Positions 1-7,568 of a stretch of 60,812 bases of DNA are shown piece by piece. A program made the translations under genes and the position numbers. Position 1 is the stretch's first letter, and each line of letters starts with the position of its first letter. The notes beneath the pieces are model-generated. The model worked only from the letters and a program-made list of their open reading frames with translations, was not told the origin of the DNA and did not search any database. Source of the DNA: a virus; IMG/VR virus record IMGVR_UViG_3300008267_000069, positions 1-60,812 of that record; one strand, written 5' to 3'.

Positions 1-302
1 GCCTTCTGATCAGTCATGGAGCGGCTGTTCCGCAGCTGCTCGCCCTTCGCGCAGACGATGCAGGCGCGGTGGGCCATGAGGCGCGGGCAGTTGAAGCTGA
101 CCTTCCGACCATCCGGCAGCTCCAGGTAGTGGCTGTAGGTGGTGGCCAGCGGGCTGGGCTTGCCCAGACGGGGCGGGAGGAAGCGGACGATGTTGTCGCC
201 CTCGGCCAGCTTCATGTAGCTCTTCTGTCCTGCCTTGGTGGCGGCTGCGTCCTGCGCGGCAGCGTCATCGCCCCACTCTCCCCATTTTGCCAGATTGCTC
301 AT
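1..302 (-). CDS. ssDNA-binding protein, gp32-like (3' end outside window)
   Basis: The first 100 residues are visible and the C-terminus lies beyond the left edge. The start is ATG at 302 with GAGGAG just upstream. The N-terminus contains YMKLAEGDNIVRFLPP followed by a Cys/His cluster (CPRLMAHRACIVC) of the zinc-finger type seen in phage ssDNA-binding proteins related to T4 gp32. Such proteins coat single-stranded DNA at forks and during recombination, and pair with the phage polymerase and helicase. It is the most distal visible gene of the leftward replication operon, which fits this role. A short GGCC-TTT-GGCC hairpin lies just upstream of the start. Confidence 0.7.
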   Translation of the reverse strand, partial: MSNLAKWGEWGDDAAAQDAAATKAGQKSYMKLAEGDNIVRFLPPRLGKPSPLATTYSHYLELPDGRKVSFNCPRLMAHRACIVCAKGEQLRNSRSMTDQK

Positions 303-372
303 CGGTCACTCCTCGGCGCGGCCTTTGGCCCTGCCCTCTGTTGTCCCTGCGCGGAATGCGAAGGGGGTCTTG

Positions 373-750
373 CTATGCCTCGCGAACCATGAACGAAGTC
401 AGGCGCAGATGCGCTGGAGTTGGCCAGGTCGTGCCCTGCAAGGCGATGAACTGGAAGCCGAGAGGCTGGCCGTTGAACTGAGAGGTGAGATCCTTGGGAT
501 CAACATTCCAAACACCGACGCACTCATCGGCAGCCCAAGTGCGCCATGTGTTGAGAACCTTCAAAACATTCTGCCACTCCAGCGTCTTGTTGCTGTCGAT
601 GTTATCGGCGTCGATGATCCCATAAGCAGCGTGCAGCTCAGCAAGAGTCGGAAGACGCCAACCAGCTTCTGCAACTGCCTCCTTGGTTTCATCTAGTGGC
701 AAACACAGATGCAACGTATCCCACTCAAGTCCGTTCAGAACGATGCTCAT
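373..750 (-). CDS. hypothetical protein, 125 aa
   Basis: Function not recognised. The protein contains GWRLPTLAEL near residue 30, a phrase common in DUF1566/formylglycine-enzyme-like and C-lectin-like folds, but the rest is too short and divergent to assign. It has several Trp residues and no signal peptide or membrane segment. It lies between the ssDNA-binding protein and a 143-aa gene in the same leftward operon, 9 bp after the latter's stop, so it is probably co-expressed with replication genes. The 70-bp gap to the next gene holds no obvious signal. Confidence 0.6.
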   Translation of the reverse strand: MSIVLNGLEWDTLHLCLPLDETKEAVAEAGWRLPTLAELHAAYGIIDADNIDSNKTLEWQNVLKVLNTWRTWAADECVGVWNVDPKDLTSQFNGQPLGFQFIALQGTTWPTPAHLRLTSFMVREA

Positions 751-759
751 GCCAGCCCC

Positions 760-1191
760 CTAGAACTCGTAGTTGTCCTTCACGACCGGCTCCTGCTGCA
801 TCTCGGCCCGCTGCTGCGCCCCAAGGCCCACCAGCATGTCCCGCTTGGCGCGCAGAGCCTCCCACACAGCCCGCACCCGGTCGACCTCAAACGTCGCAGC
901 GATCATCGCCTTCTCGGCATCCTGCATGGAGGGGTGCCGAGTGATCCAAGCGGACACCGTCGCCTCGGTGGGCTTCTTGTCACCAGCCAGAGCCTCGCGG
1001 GCCAGCGTGTCGAGGTCGGCAGCCATGACCTCCTTGGCCAGCTTGGCCAGCGCCTCCGTCTGCTTGGCGAAGGCCAGCTTGGTGCCCCAGAAGGAGAGGT
1101 CACCCGTGTACCTGATGAACTCACCTTGGAGGTTGGTGTTGTCCAGCTTCACGCATTCCCGTGCGAAGTTCTCGTCAAACTCGATGCTCAT
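760..1191 (-). CDS. conserved phage-type protein, possible recombination mediator
   Basis: 143 aa, largely helical and charged, with the pattern YTGDLSFWGTKLAFA near the N-terminus and RAKRDMLVGLGAQQRAEM near the C-terminus. Proteins of this shape are often encoded next to phage ssDNA-binding proteins. The size and charge resemble UvsY-type recombination mediators, but I see no diagnostic motif, so that role is only inferred from context. The start is ATG at 1191 with AGGAA eight bases upstream. It is transcribed leftward with the polymerase and ssDNA-binding protein. Confidence 0.6.
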   Translation of the reverse strand: MSIEFDENFARECVKLDNTNLQGEFIRYTGDLSFWGTKLAFAKQTEALAKLAKEVMAADLDTLAREALAGDKKPTEATVSAWITRHPSMQDAEKAMIAATFEVDRVRAVWEALRAKRDMLVGLGAQQRAEMQQEPVVKDNYEF

Positions 1192-1211
1192 GTGCGGTTC
1201 CTTTCTGTGCG

Positions 1212-1388
1212 CTAGGCGCTCTTGGTGCTGTGATGCAGGTTGGCGTAGATGATGAGGCTAGTGAAGATGTTTGCCTGCTTCTCGGTCAGCTGCGCCCATC
1301 GAGCCTTGTCGGTGGTCCCAACCTCGGCCTGCATGGTCTGGTTGGTGATCGCCAGCGACTTGAGCAGTTGTTTCAGCGTGTCAGTCAT
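1212..1388 (-). CDS. hypothetical protein, 58 aa
   Basis: A small soluble helical protein of unknown function, ending in TAG. Two starts are possible: GTG at 1394 and ATG at 1388. The ATG is preferred because GGAG sits five bases before it, just as in the other hairpin-led genes. Directly upstream is a stem-loop (GCAGCC-N4-GGCTGC, 1400-1415) that looks like a variant of the GCGCC hairpins found in front of ten other leftward genes. It is the first gene after the DNA polymerase. Confidence 0.6.
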   Translation of the reverse strand: MTDTLKQLLKSLAITNQTMQAEVGTTDKARWAQLTEKQANIFTSLIIYANLHHSTKSA

Positions 1389-1399
1389 GCTCACTCCAA

Positions 1400-1415
1400 G
1401 CAGCCATCGGGCTGC
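1400..1415 (-). promoter_or_regulatory. leader stem-loop, variant stem
   Basis: A 6-bp stem with a 4-base loop (GCAGCC-N4-GGCTGC) placed immediately before the GGAG ribosome binding site of the 58-aa gene. The layout is the same as the GCGCC-N4-GGCGC leaders further right but the stem differs. Confidence 0.5.
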
Positions 1416-1444
1416 ATCTACCTTCTAGCGCGGCGGTCAGACTT

Positions 1445-4129
1445 TTAGGTGCAGCCCTCAACCGGACAGGCGGCGCCCTTCTTCCACTTGACCATCGAGG
1501 CCCAGGTCTTTCCAGCCTTGGCGTCAGCGACCAGCGGCACGCCGTTCTTGGTCTGGTGGCTTCCCATGATCTCCAGCACCCTACCGCACACCTCGGACAT
1601 GCAGTCGTCGCGGACCTCCAACAGCATCGAGTCGTGGATCGTCACCAGCAGCTTGGCCGGGATGCCGTCGCTCACCAGCCAGTCAACCACCTGAATCGCA
1701 GAGGCGACCAGAAACTCGTTGCCGGTCCCTTGGATCGGTGTGTTCCATGAAGAGCGCCGCTGAGTCTTGCCGGCAGGCGAGTCAGGGTTGACTACCTCGA
1801 CCAGAGGCCGACGACGGGCAGGCTTGCCATTCCACCACGTCCATGCGGCCCCGGTCTTCGCAGTCTCAGTCACTCGCTCTCTGATCCACTTGCCCAGCAA
1901 AGGGAAGCACCCGAAGACTGCATCCTTGATGCGCTCGGCCTTCTCGACCTCGACGCCCACCCGCATCGCCAGCCCATAGGGAGAATCGTCGTAGAGCAGG
2001 CCGAAAACATAGGGTTTCACCTCTCGGCGGTGCGTGTCCGTGACCTCTTCCGGCGGGATGTTCCACATGGCCTTAGACAGCAGCAGCGCCGTCTGCATGT
2101 GGAAGTCCTTACCGTCCTTGAAGATGGCGAGCATGTCTGGATCACCGGACAGATCAGCAGCCACGCGCAGCTCAAGCTGGCTGTAGTCCACCTCCATCAG
2201 CGAATAGCCCTCGGGTGGGGCAAAGCATGAGCGGTACATCCGCGCCATCTCAGCCTGCATCGGGTCGCTGGACTCCACCGAAGGCATGACCTGGAGGTTC
2301 GGATGACTAGACGAGGTGCGTCCAGTACGCGCACCGTCAGGATGAATCGAGGGATGGACACGCCCATCGTCGCGGATGTAGCCAAGCATATTGTCCACAT
2401 AGCTGCCGCGCATCTTGGTCAGGCTGCGCCATGTGAGGATGTCCCTGACCACCGGGTGCTGGTCAGCCAGCGCCTCCAGCGCCTCCGCATCGGTGGCCTG
2501 CGCGCCCTTGTCAGTCAGCCGGTCGCTCTTGAGCTTGAGGGTGTCGAAGAGCAGCTTGCCGATCTTCTGAGGGGAGCCAGGGTTGAACTCGCTGGTGTCA
2601 GGGCTTGATGGGTCGTACCCATAAGGGCGCAGCCGCTCCACCAGACTTTCCGTCTGCATATCCAGATAAGTGCCGACGTTTTGGAGCGCGTCCCGATCCA
2701 CCCGCAGCCCCCAACTCTCGATGCGGGCATAGGCATCACCGGCAGGGGTCACGATCTCTCGGGCCACCCGCTGCATGCCTTCCGGCTCTTGGGCCAGCCA
2801 GTACTCCAGAAGCCCGCCCACTAGCGAGGTCACAACCGTGTCGGCTGCGTTGTAGCGGTAGAGGAGGTCGGGATCGACAAAGGCAAAGCCGTATGTCTCC
2901 ACCTCGGCACCGGCCATGATCTTGTCGGCGTGGGACTGCTCGGCCAGACCGGGAAGGGGGATCTTGAACAGGCCGCCGCTGCCCTTGGAGGCTGCCCTCC
3001 TGTAGGCGGTGACGGCCTCCTTCATGGCGTCCTTGAGTTCGTCCTTGTGGCCTCCACGCCCGACGAGGTGCGCCATGTCGGCCAGCTTGCCGGATGCCTC
3101 GGCGTCCATGAGCCGGCGCAGGAGCCTGGTGTCAAAGGTGACACCACGGGTCCAGATGCCAAGGGCTGAGTGCAGCGCCACGGTGTCGGCCTTGAAGTAG
3201 CTGCCCACCTTCTTGTGCTTGGGATCGCGCAGCCAGCCAGCAAGCAGGGAGCGGACCTGGGGGTTGCGTAGCCCCTCGTTAGTCCAGACCCAAGCCTCGT
3301 TCGCGGCATCGTCTGTGAGGTTAGGCGGCATGCCGTCGCGATAGATGTGCGGGGCTGGTGTCATGGCCAGCGACAGGAGCTTGAAGTCCCGATCATAGGG
3401 ACGGCCAGCCCACTCGCAGTCCACGGCCGTCCAGCGGGAGCAGGCCACAGCCTTGAGGGCGATGGCTGCATCCTCAGGAGTGCTGACCAGATGCGCCCAT
3501 GTCTCACCGGGAACCGGCGGCTCGGTGGGTGCCGCGTTGATGCAGGCGGCCGAGAAGTCCTCCTCCAGCCAAGCGGTGAGGAACTTGTTACGCGAGGCGA
3601 GGGCAGGGCTGATGCCGTAGAACACCGGAGTCCAACCGTGAACCAGGTGCAACCACGCAAACCCCTTGCGGGTGGTTGAGGGGATCACGCTCGCCCCGGT
3701 CAGAGCGTAGATGGCGGGAGCGCCCAGCGCGATGATCTTCTGGGGCTTCACCTCCTCCAGCGTACGGACAAGGTACGGACGGCACTGGTCGATGCCGGGA
3801 ACAAGGGCTGCCGCACCCTCACCGATCACGGCGGTCTTCGGAGGACAGCGCAGCGCAGCCGTGAAGGCGATGGGCATGCCCGCGCTCTGCGCCATCTGCC
3901 GCAGCTTGGATCCCAGAGTTCCCATGAGGTGCCTGCGGCTGGCAGCCTCAGGGCGGGAAGGGTAGGAGTCCACGACCAGCAGCCCGCCCACCTCGCCCTC
4001 CCAAGGGAGACATGCCTTACCGGGGCCAGCGGAATGGCCGCAGCGAGAGCAGTCCTTATCGGGGAGCAGCCCCTCCACGCCGTCGAGGACGGTGAGGGCG
4101 GGCTTATAGATGGGCAGGCTGCGGGTCAT
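1445..4129 (-). CDS. DNA polymerase, family A, with UDG-like N-terminal domain
   Basis: The replicative polymerase, 894 aa. Residues 20-200 resemble family 4 uracil-DNA glycosylases: Cys27/30/40, Cys95 and Cys116 could hold an Fe-S cluster, and the segment around KIIALGAPAIYALTG fits the fold. The catalytic GEAPG and HPS motifs are not intact, so activity is doubtful. Residues 230-440 form a 3'-5' exonuclease (D237/E239; Tyr426...D430). The polymerase domain has motif A around D648 (DYSQLELR), motif B at 702-713 (RREVKPYVFG), NTPIQGTG at 796-803 and motif C HDS at 832-834, where most family members have HDE. Bacillus phage SPO1 polymerase is known to carry a comparable UDG-like domain. It starts one base after the 99-aa gene ends. 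Confidence 0.95.
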   Translation of the reverse strand: MTRSLPIYKPALTVLDGVEGLLPDKDCSRCGHSAGPGKACLPWEGEVGGLLVVDSYPSRPEAASRRHLMGTLGSKLRQMAQSAGMPIAFTAALRCPPKTAVIGEGAAALVPGIDQCRPYLVRTLEEVKPQKIIALGAPAIYALTGASVIPSTTRKGFAWLHLVHGWTPVFYGISPALASRNKFLTAWLEEDFSAACINAAPTEPPVPGETWAHLVSTPEDAAIALKAVACSRWTAVDCEWAGRPYDRDFKLLSLAMTPAPHIYRDGMPPNLTDDAANEAWVWTNEGLRNPQVRSLLAGWLRDPKHKKVGSYFKADTVALHSALGIWTRGVTFDTRLLRRLMDAEASGKLADMAHLVGRGGHKDELKDAMKEAVTAYRRAASKGSGGLFKIPLPGLAEQSHADKIMAGAEVETYGFAFVDPDLLYRYNAADTVVTSLVGGLLEYWLAQEPEGMQRVAREIVTPAGDAYARIESWGLRVDRDALQNVGTYLDMQTESLVERLRPYGYDPSSPDTSEFNPGSPQKIGKLLFDTLKLKSDRLTDKGAQATDAEALEALADQHPVVRDILTWRSLTKMRGSYVDNMLGYIRDDGRVHPSIHPDGARTGRTSSSHPNLQVMPSVESSDPMQAEMARMYRSCFAPPEGYSLMEVDYSQLELRVAADLSGDPDMLAIFKDGKDFHMQTALLLSKAMWNIPPEEVTDTHRREVKPYVFGLLYDDSPYGLAMRVGVEVEKAERIKDAVFGCFPLLGKWIRERVTETAKTGAAWTWWNGKPARRRPLVEVVNPDSPAGKTQRRSSWNTPIQGTGNEFLVASAIQVVDWLVSDGIPAKLLVTIHDSMLLEVRDDCMSEVCGRVLEIMGSHQTKNGVPLVADAKAGKTWASMVKWKKGAACPVEGCT

Positions 4130-4429
4130 TTAGACGACCTCAGGCTTGTCGGCCTCGGGAGCGATGATGGCCTTGGTGGCAGCCGTGGCCTGCTCACCCA
4201 GCAGCTTGGCCGTCTCCAGCTGCCACTCGCGGCTGGTGCCGTTGGCCCCGGCAGCCACAGCCATGACCGCGCTGGTCCCGTCCTCCTTGGGAACGGCGAT
4301 GGCAAGGGTGAATGCCTGGATGCCAGCCGTCTGGGCCATGGCGGCGATGTACCGGAAGAACATCTCCCCGTGACTCGGGGGAGGAGTGGCCTTCGCGGTG
4401 GTGGTCGGGACGGTGTTCTCTTCGCTCAT
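4130..4429 (-). CDS. hypothetical protein, 99 aa
   Basis: Function unknown. A low-complexity Thr/Pro N-terminus precedes a core with alternating hydrophobic stretches (IQAFTLAIAV, TSAVMAVAAG) that could be a small beta-rich domain. The start ATG overlaps the TGA of the upstream 144-aa gene by four bases (ATGA), so the two are translationally coupled. It directly precedes the polymerase gene with no spacer. Confidence 0.7.
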   Translation of the reverse strand: MSEENTVPTTTAKATPPPSHGEMFFRYIAAMAQTAGIQAFTLAIAVPKEDGTSAVMAVAAGANGTSREWQLETAKLLGEQATAATKAIIAPEADKPEVV

Positions 4430-4860
4430 TGCATACCTGCCCAGGTGCGAGTGACACGATCCTCAAGACCCGCACCAAGGCGCTCAAGGATGGGAACCTC
4501 GGACTGAAGGTTGCGGCACAGCGCCACAACCGACGGGAGGTCAGTAGCCAGCCCGCTCTCCACGATGGAGGCGAGAACCTGCGAGAGCTTCTTGTGCGCT
4601 GCCAGAGTCTCCACCAGCGATCCGCTGGATGTGGGGGCGGGAGCCTCGACCACAGCAGCAGGAGCGGCAGCCTCCACCACCTGCTCCGGAGCAGGCACAG
4701 GGGCAGCGGGAGGTGGCACCTCTACGGTGCCAGCAGGCTCGCGCAGATCCACCTCGGACACCGCGACATCATGTGGCAGTCCAGCCCATGCAGTCATGAT
4801 GTACCGCTTGACCTCTTCGGGAGACATCTCCCCTTCGATGGTGATCTTCAGCCGCGCCAT
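4426..4860 (-). CDS. hypothetical protein, 144 aa, Pro/Ala-rich linker
   Basis: Starts MARLKITIEG, a short beta/alpha domain of about 40 residues. A Pro/Ala/Val-rich linker (45-85) follows, then a helical C-terminal half. Function not recognised. A longer reading back to 5217 is possible in the same frame but would run through two other genes with poor codon usage, so the ATG at 4860 is taken. Its stop overlaps the next start (ATGA). The two-domain, flexible-linker layout suggests a protein-protein adaptor, but that is a guess. Confidence 0.7.
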   Translation of the reverse strand: MARLKITIEGEMSPEEVKRYIMTAWAGLPHDVAVSEVDLREPAGTVEVPPPAAPVPAPEQVVEAAAPAAVVEAPAPTSSGSLVETLAAHKKLSQVLASIVESGLATDLPSVVALCRNLQSEVPILERLGAGLEDRVTRTWAGMQ

Positions 4861-5039
4861 GCCGTACCCTCCTGCGCCTTGGAGGCGCACTCTTTGTGGT
4901 CTTGCGTGAACTTGTCGATCCGCTTGGTCATCTCGGACAGGCTGACCGGCAGGGTGACACCCGCCTCCACCTTGCAACTGGGACAGGCCCACCAGATGCG
5001 GCTGTTGCCGGGGGTCCAGATGATGATGTCTCGGCTCAA
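4848..5039 (-). CDS. small putative zinc-binding protein, 63 aa
   Basis: Contains WACPSCKVEAGV near residue 18 and a later HKEC, a C-x2-C...H-x2-C arrangement that could bind zinc. The start is TTG at 5039 overlapping the TGA of the upstream gene (TTGA). The end overlaps the following gene by 13 bases. Its place in the otherwise empty gap between two overlapping genes is the main reason to believe it. Function unknown. Confidence 0.6.
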   Translation of the reverse strand: MSRDIIIWTPGNSRIWWACPSCKVEAGVTLPVSLSEMTKRIDKFTQDHKECASKAQEGTAWRG

Positions 5040-5317
5040 GGGATCTCTCCCAGATGCCGACGCAGCCGCTCCACCTCAGCCAGCAGCGCGTCGATGTCCT
5101 GAGGTGCGTGGGCGATGAACTCGGCGGTGCTGGCAAGCGCCTCATGCGGATAGGCAAACACCTTTTCGATGGCGTCGAGGTAGACAACCGCCACCGTATC
5201 GTGGGTGCCTGCGACAAGAATGTGCTTTCTGTTGAGGGCGTTGCCGCCAGTCACCCATGGGCCAGGCTCTGACAAATCACGCCGCTTCTTGATCTCTGCC
5301 AGTTGTTCGTTGGTCAT
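5036..5317 (-). CDS. hypothetical protein, Ea22-like type, 93 aa
   Basis: Begins with a LAEIKKRRDLSEPGPW phrase and ends with FIAHAPQDIDALLAEVERL. This combination is widespread in small accessory phage and prophage proteins loosely called Ea22-like. No biochemical role is established. It overlaps both neighbours by four bases (stop/start ATGA or TTGA), so it is part of a tightly coupled leftward operon. Confidence 0.75.
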   Translation of the reverse strand: MTNEQLAEIKKRRDLSEPGPWVTGGNALNRKHILVAGTHDTVAVVYLDAIEKVFAYPHEALASTAEFIAHAPQDIDALLAEVERLRRHLGEIP

Positions 5318-5955
5318 GCCGACACCCCCATCACAAGCTGGCGCAGACCAGACACGATGCGACGGTACAGCGCATCGCGGACCTTGCGCGCATCCCCGTC
5401 CTCCCAGCCCATCCCGTCGCCCTCTTGGGGGTAGGTGTGTGAAGTCGGCTCAAGAATTCCAAGCAGAGTGACGGTTGCTTCCTTCCCGTCATGCCTCCAC
5501 CAGCCGGAAGCGACGTTGCCGCTGCTACCGTGAAAGCTCTGCACCCGCACGCTGCCCAAGGCTTTGACAGTCGCCTTCAACTCTTCCGGCTTGAGGCTGG
5601 GCACATCCTTGAGCGTGACCAAGTAGCCACCCTCGCCGAATCCACGGTTAACGCAGACGCGCTCGTAGGCGCTCTCACAGGCAGCCAGCAGCACCTGTGC
5701 GACCGGCAGCTTGAGACGATCCTCCAGGTGCGCCACCAACCGAGGCACGTCATCAACCTTGGCGCGCAGTCGCTCAAGGAACAGCTGCCGCCTGTATTCG
5801 TCGGCTGCCATGCCCTTCGGTCGCGCCCACTTGATGGTGGACTGCGAATGCCACTCAACTTCAACCGGGGGAACAAACGAGATCGCACTCGCATCCACGC
5901 CAAGCATGATCGCAAGCGCGTTGATGCCCTTCTCAGCCTTCCTTGTCTGACGCAT
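5314..5955 (-). CDS. hypothetical protein, 213 aa
   Basis: Not recognised. A soluble, mixed alpha/beta protein with a helical middle (EYRRQLFLERLRAKV...) and no signal or membrane segment. Located between the primase and the Ea22-like gene in the replication operon. The stop overlaps the next start by four bases. About 70 bp separate it from the primase; no promoter or terminator is evident there. Confidence 0.7.
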   Translation of the reverse strand: MRQTRKAEKGINALAIMLGVDASAISFVPPVEVEWHSQSTIKWARPKGMAADEYRRQLFLERLRAKVDDVPRLVAHLEDRLKLPVAQVLLAACESAYERVCVNRGFGEGGYLVTLKDVPSLKPEELKATVKALGSVRVQSFHGSSGNVASGWWRHDGKEATVTLLGILEPTSHTYPQEGDGMGWEDGDARKVRDALYRRIVSGLRQLVMGVSA

Positions 5956-6023
5956 GCCAACCTCCGTGCCTTCCCTCTAGCGCAGTCGCTCCGGTTTTCG
6001 GTGAGCCGCTGAAGTTTCTTCGA

Positions 6024-6872
6024 TCAGCCGCCAAGGCTCGCCTGCGCCCACTCCCACAGGTCGGAGCGATCCACCTCGTCGGGATCTGCCCCGTCGAGCA
6101 GCTTCACGCAGCCAGCCCTGCACCCTTCCAGCCGCAGCCTCATGGAGAGGGCATAGCCCTTTTCCCAAGCATCAGCGTCCAGCACCACGACCAGCGGGCG
6201 CTTGCTCTTGGAGAGCAGCAGGATCTGCTTCTCGCTGGGCATCCCCAGCACCGCCACCGCATGCGGCCAAAGGAACAGGGAGTCGAAGGCACCCTCCACG
6301 ATGTAGAGGTGTTCGTCCGTGTCCTCCCACAGCGCGTTCTGGTTGTGCAGCACGTCCCCGCGCCAGGTTCCGGATGGGTAGCGATACGCGGCCTTCTTCG
6401 GCACTCCCTTGTCATAGGCTCGGGTGGTGTAGCCGTACCAGCTGCCATCCGACCGGAGGTTAGGAATCACGATCCTGCCGGCGTACTTTCCGTAGATGCA
6501 CGCCCCGACCTGGGCCTCATGCCAGACTCGCTCGGGGATGCCGCGCCCGTGCATGTAGTCACGGGCAGGGGCCAGAGTCTCGGAGTCATCCCCGGCCAGC
6601 AGGCAGAAGCCATCCGGCGGGCGGGTGAGGTTGTCCAGCTCGCGCTGTTGCTCGTCGGGGGTGGCGGGGATTGGCTTGAACTCCTCGGCATCCCCGTCCA
6701 GCTTGCCGCGCACCGGACAGCGAAAGCAGTGGTAATAGCTGGTTTCGGGGTTGTAGCTGAAAGAGTCGTCGCGCCCTTGGCAGAAGGGGCAATGGGCGCG
6801 GAGCCAGCCGGCCCTGGGCTTTCCCGTCGAGATGGCCGCACGGACGATGGCCTCCTTCTCAGTGCGATTCAC
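6024..6872 (-). CDS. DNA primase (zinc finger plus TOPRIM)
   Basis: Would synthesise RNA primers at the phage fork. The N-terminal zinc finger is CPFCQGRDD...YYHCFRCPVRG (CHC2 type, residues 28-55). The C-terminal TOPRIM domain carries IVEGAFDSL (catalytic Glu) and VVVLDADAW (DxD). At 282 aa it is a compact primase without a helicase domain; the separate DnaB-like helicase is encoded 0.7 kb upstream. The start is GTG at 6872 with GGAGG nine bases upstream. The protein may work together with the helicase as in other phages with split primase and helicase. Confidence 0.88.
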   Translation of the reverse strand: MNRTEKEAIVRAAISTGKPRAGWLRAHCPFCQGRDDSFSYNPETSYYHCFRCPVRGKLDGDAEEFKPIPATPDEQQRELDNLTRPPDGFCLLAGDDSETLAPARDYMHGRGIPERVWHEAQVGACIYGKYAGRIVIPNLRSDGSWYGYTTRAYDKGVPKKAAYRYPSGTWRGDVLHNQNALWEDTDEHLYIVEGAFDSLFLWPHAVAVLGMPSEKQILLLSKSKRPLVVVLDADAWEKGYALSMRLRLEGCRAGCVKLLDGADPDEVDRSDLWEWAQASLGG

Positions 6873-6915
6873 GGCTCAACCTCCCAGCGTAGCTTGGTCT
6901 GGAGTGGGTGGCGGT

Positions 6916-7323
6916 CTACTCGCGGACGACTCTTGCATGACCATGCCACCCCCCCGCCTCACCAATGCACTTCCAGCCCGCCCCCCGCAAAGAAGCGCCG
7001 CCCTCTTCCGGCAGCGTGTAGGTGACGAGCTTGCGGTAGCCCAAGGCAAAGGCTGCACGCCGCGCTGCCCCATAGAGCGCAGAGCAGGCGTTAGGACATC
7101 CATCCGTGGCCACGCGGTTGACTTCCAACGTCCACCCGGTGTCGAGGTGACGCGCTACAGGGCGACCGACGATAGCAACGCCTCGGATCGTGTCAGTCTC
7201 GTCGCACACAGCCAGAGAGAACTTGTGACCTGGCACCGGCTTGTGGTGCCTGTGATGCTGGGCCACGAAGGCATTGGCATCCACAAGCTCGCAAGGGATG
7301 ACCGTCAACTTGCTGCGGGTCAC
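6916..7323 (-). CDS. XF1762-family protein, GNAT-like
   Basis: 135 aa containing FVAQHHRHHKPVPGHKFSLAV and later EVNRVATDG...ALYGAARRAAFALGY, the signature of the phage/prophage family often labelled XF1762. The fold resembles GCN5-type N-acyltransferases. The substrate is unknown. The start overlaps the previous stop by four bases, in an operon between helicase and primase. Confidence 0.75.
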   Translation of the reverse strand: MTRSKLTVIPCELVDANAFVAQHHRHHKPVPGHKFSLAVCDETDTIRGVAIVGRPVARHLDTGWTLEVNRVATDGCPNACSALYGAARRAAFALGYRKLVTYTLPEEGGASLRGAGWKCIGEAGGWHGHARVVRE

Positions 7324-7568
7324 TTATCCCCCCTCTCGATCCGATCAGCCAGATCACGCAGGGCAGCCACAGCAGCCTCGCGGGCCTCTTCCTTGGTGGC
7401 CCATGAAACAGGCGTTAGATCCTGCGGCAGCGCCCACGGCCTTGCATCCTGCGGCAAAATGCAGAAGGGTACGCTGTACGGATCAAACGGATCAAACAGG
7501 GAAACCTCATAGCCCTGCCCTTCGATGCCGCCGACCCTCCAAAACAGTTTGACGGCTGAACGCTTCAT
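7320..7568 (-). CDS. hypothetical protein, 82 aa
   Basis: Unknown function. The ATG at 7568 overlaps the helicase TGA in an ATGA, preferred over the GTG at 7574. An N-terminal beta-rich half and an amphipathic helical tail (EEAREAAVAALRDLADRIE) are visible. Overlaps its downstream neighbour by four bases, so it is co-translated with the helicase and XF1762-like gene. Confidence 0.65.
   Translation of the reverse strand: MKRSAVKLFWRVGGIEGQGYEVSLFDPFDPYSVPFCILPQDARPWALPQDLTPVSWATKEEAREAAVAALRDLADRIERGDK

Noticed and set aside
4861-5217. Longer start for the 144-aa gene (263 aa)
   Set aside because: The extension overlaps two other genes, is Ser/Pro/Arg-rich and lacks a ribosome binding site.
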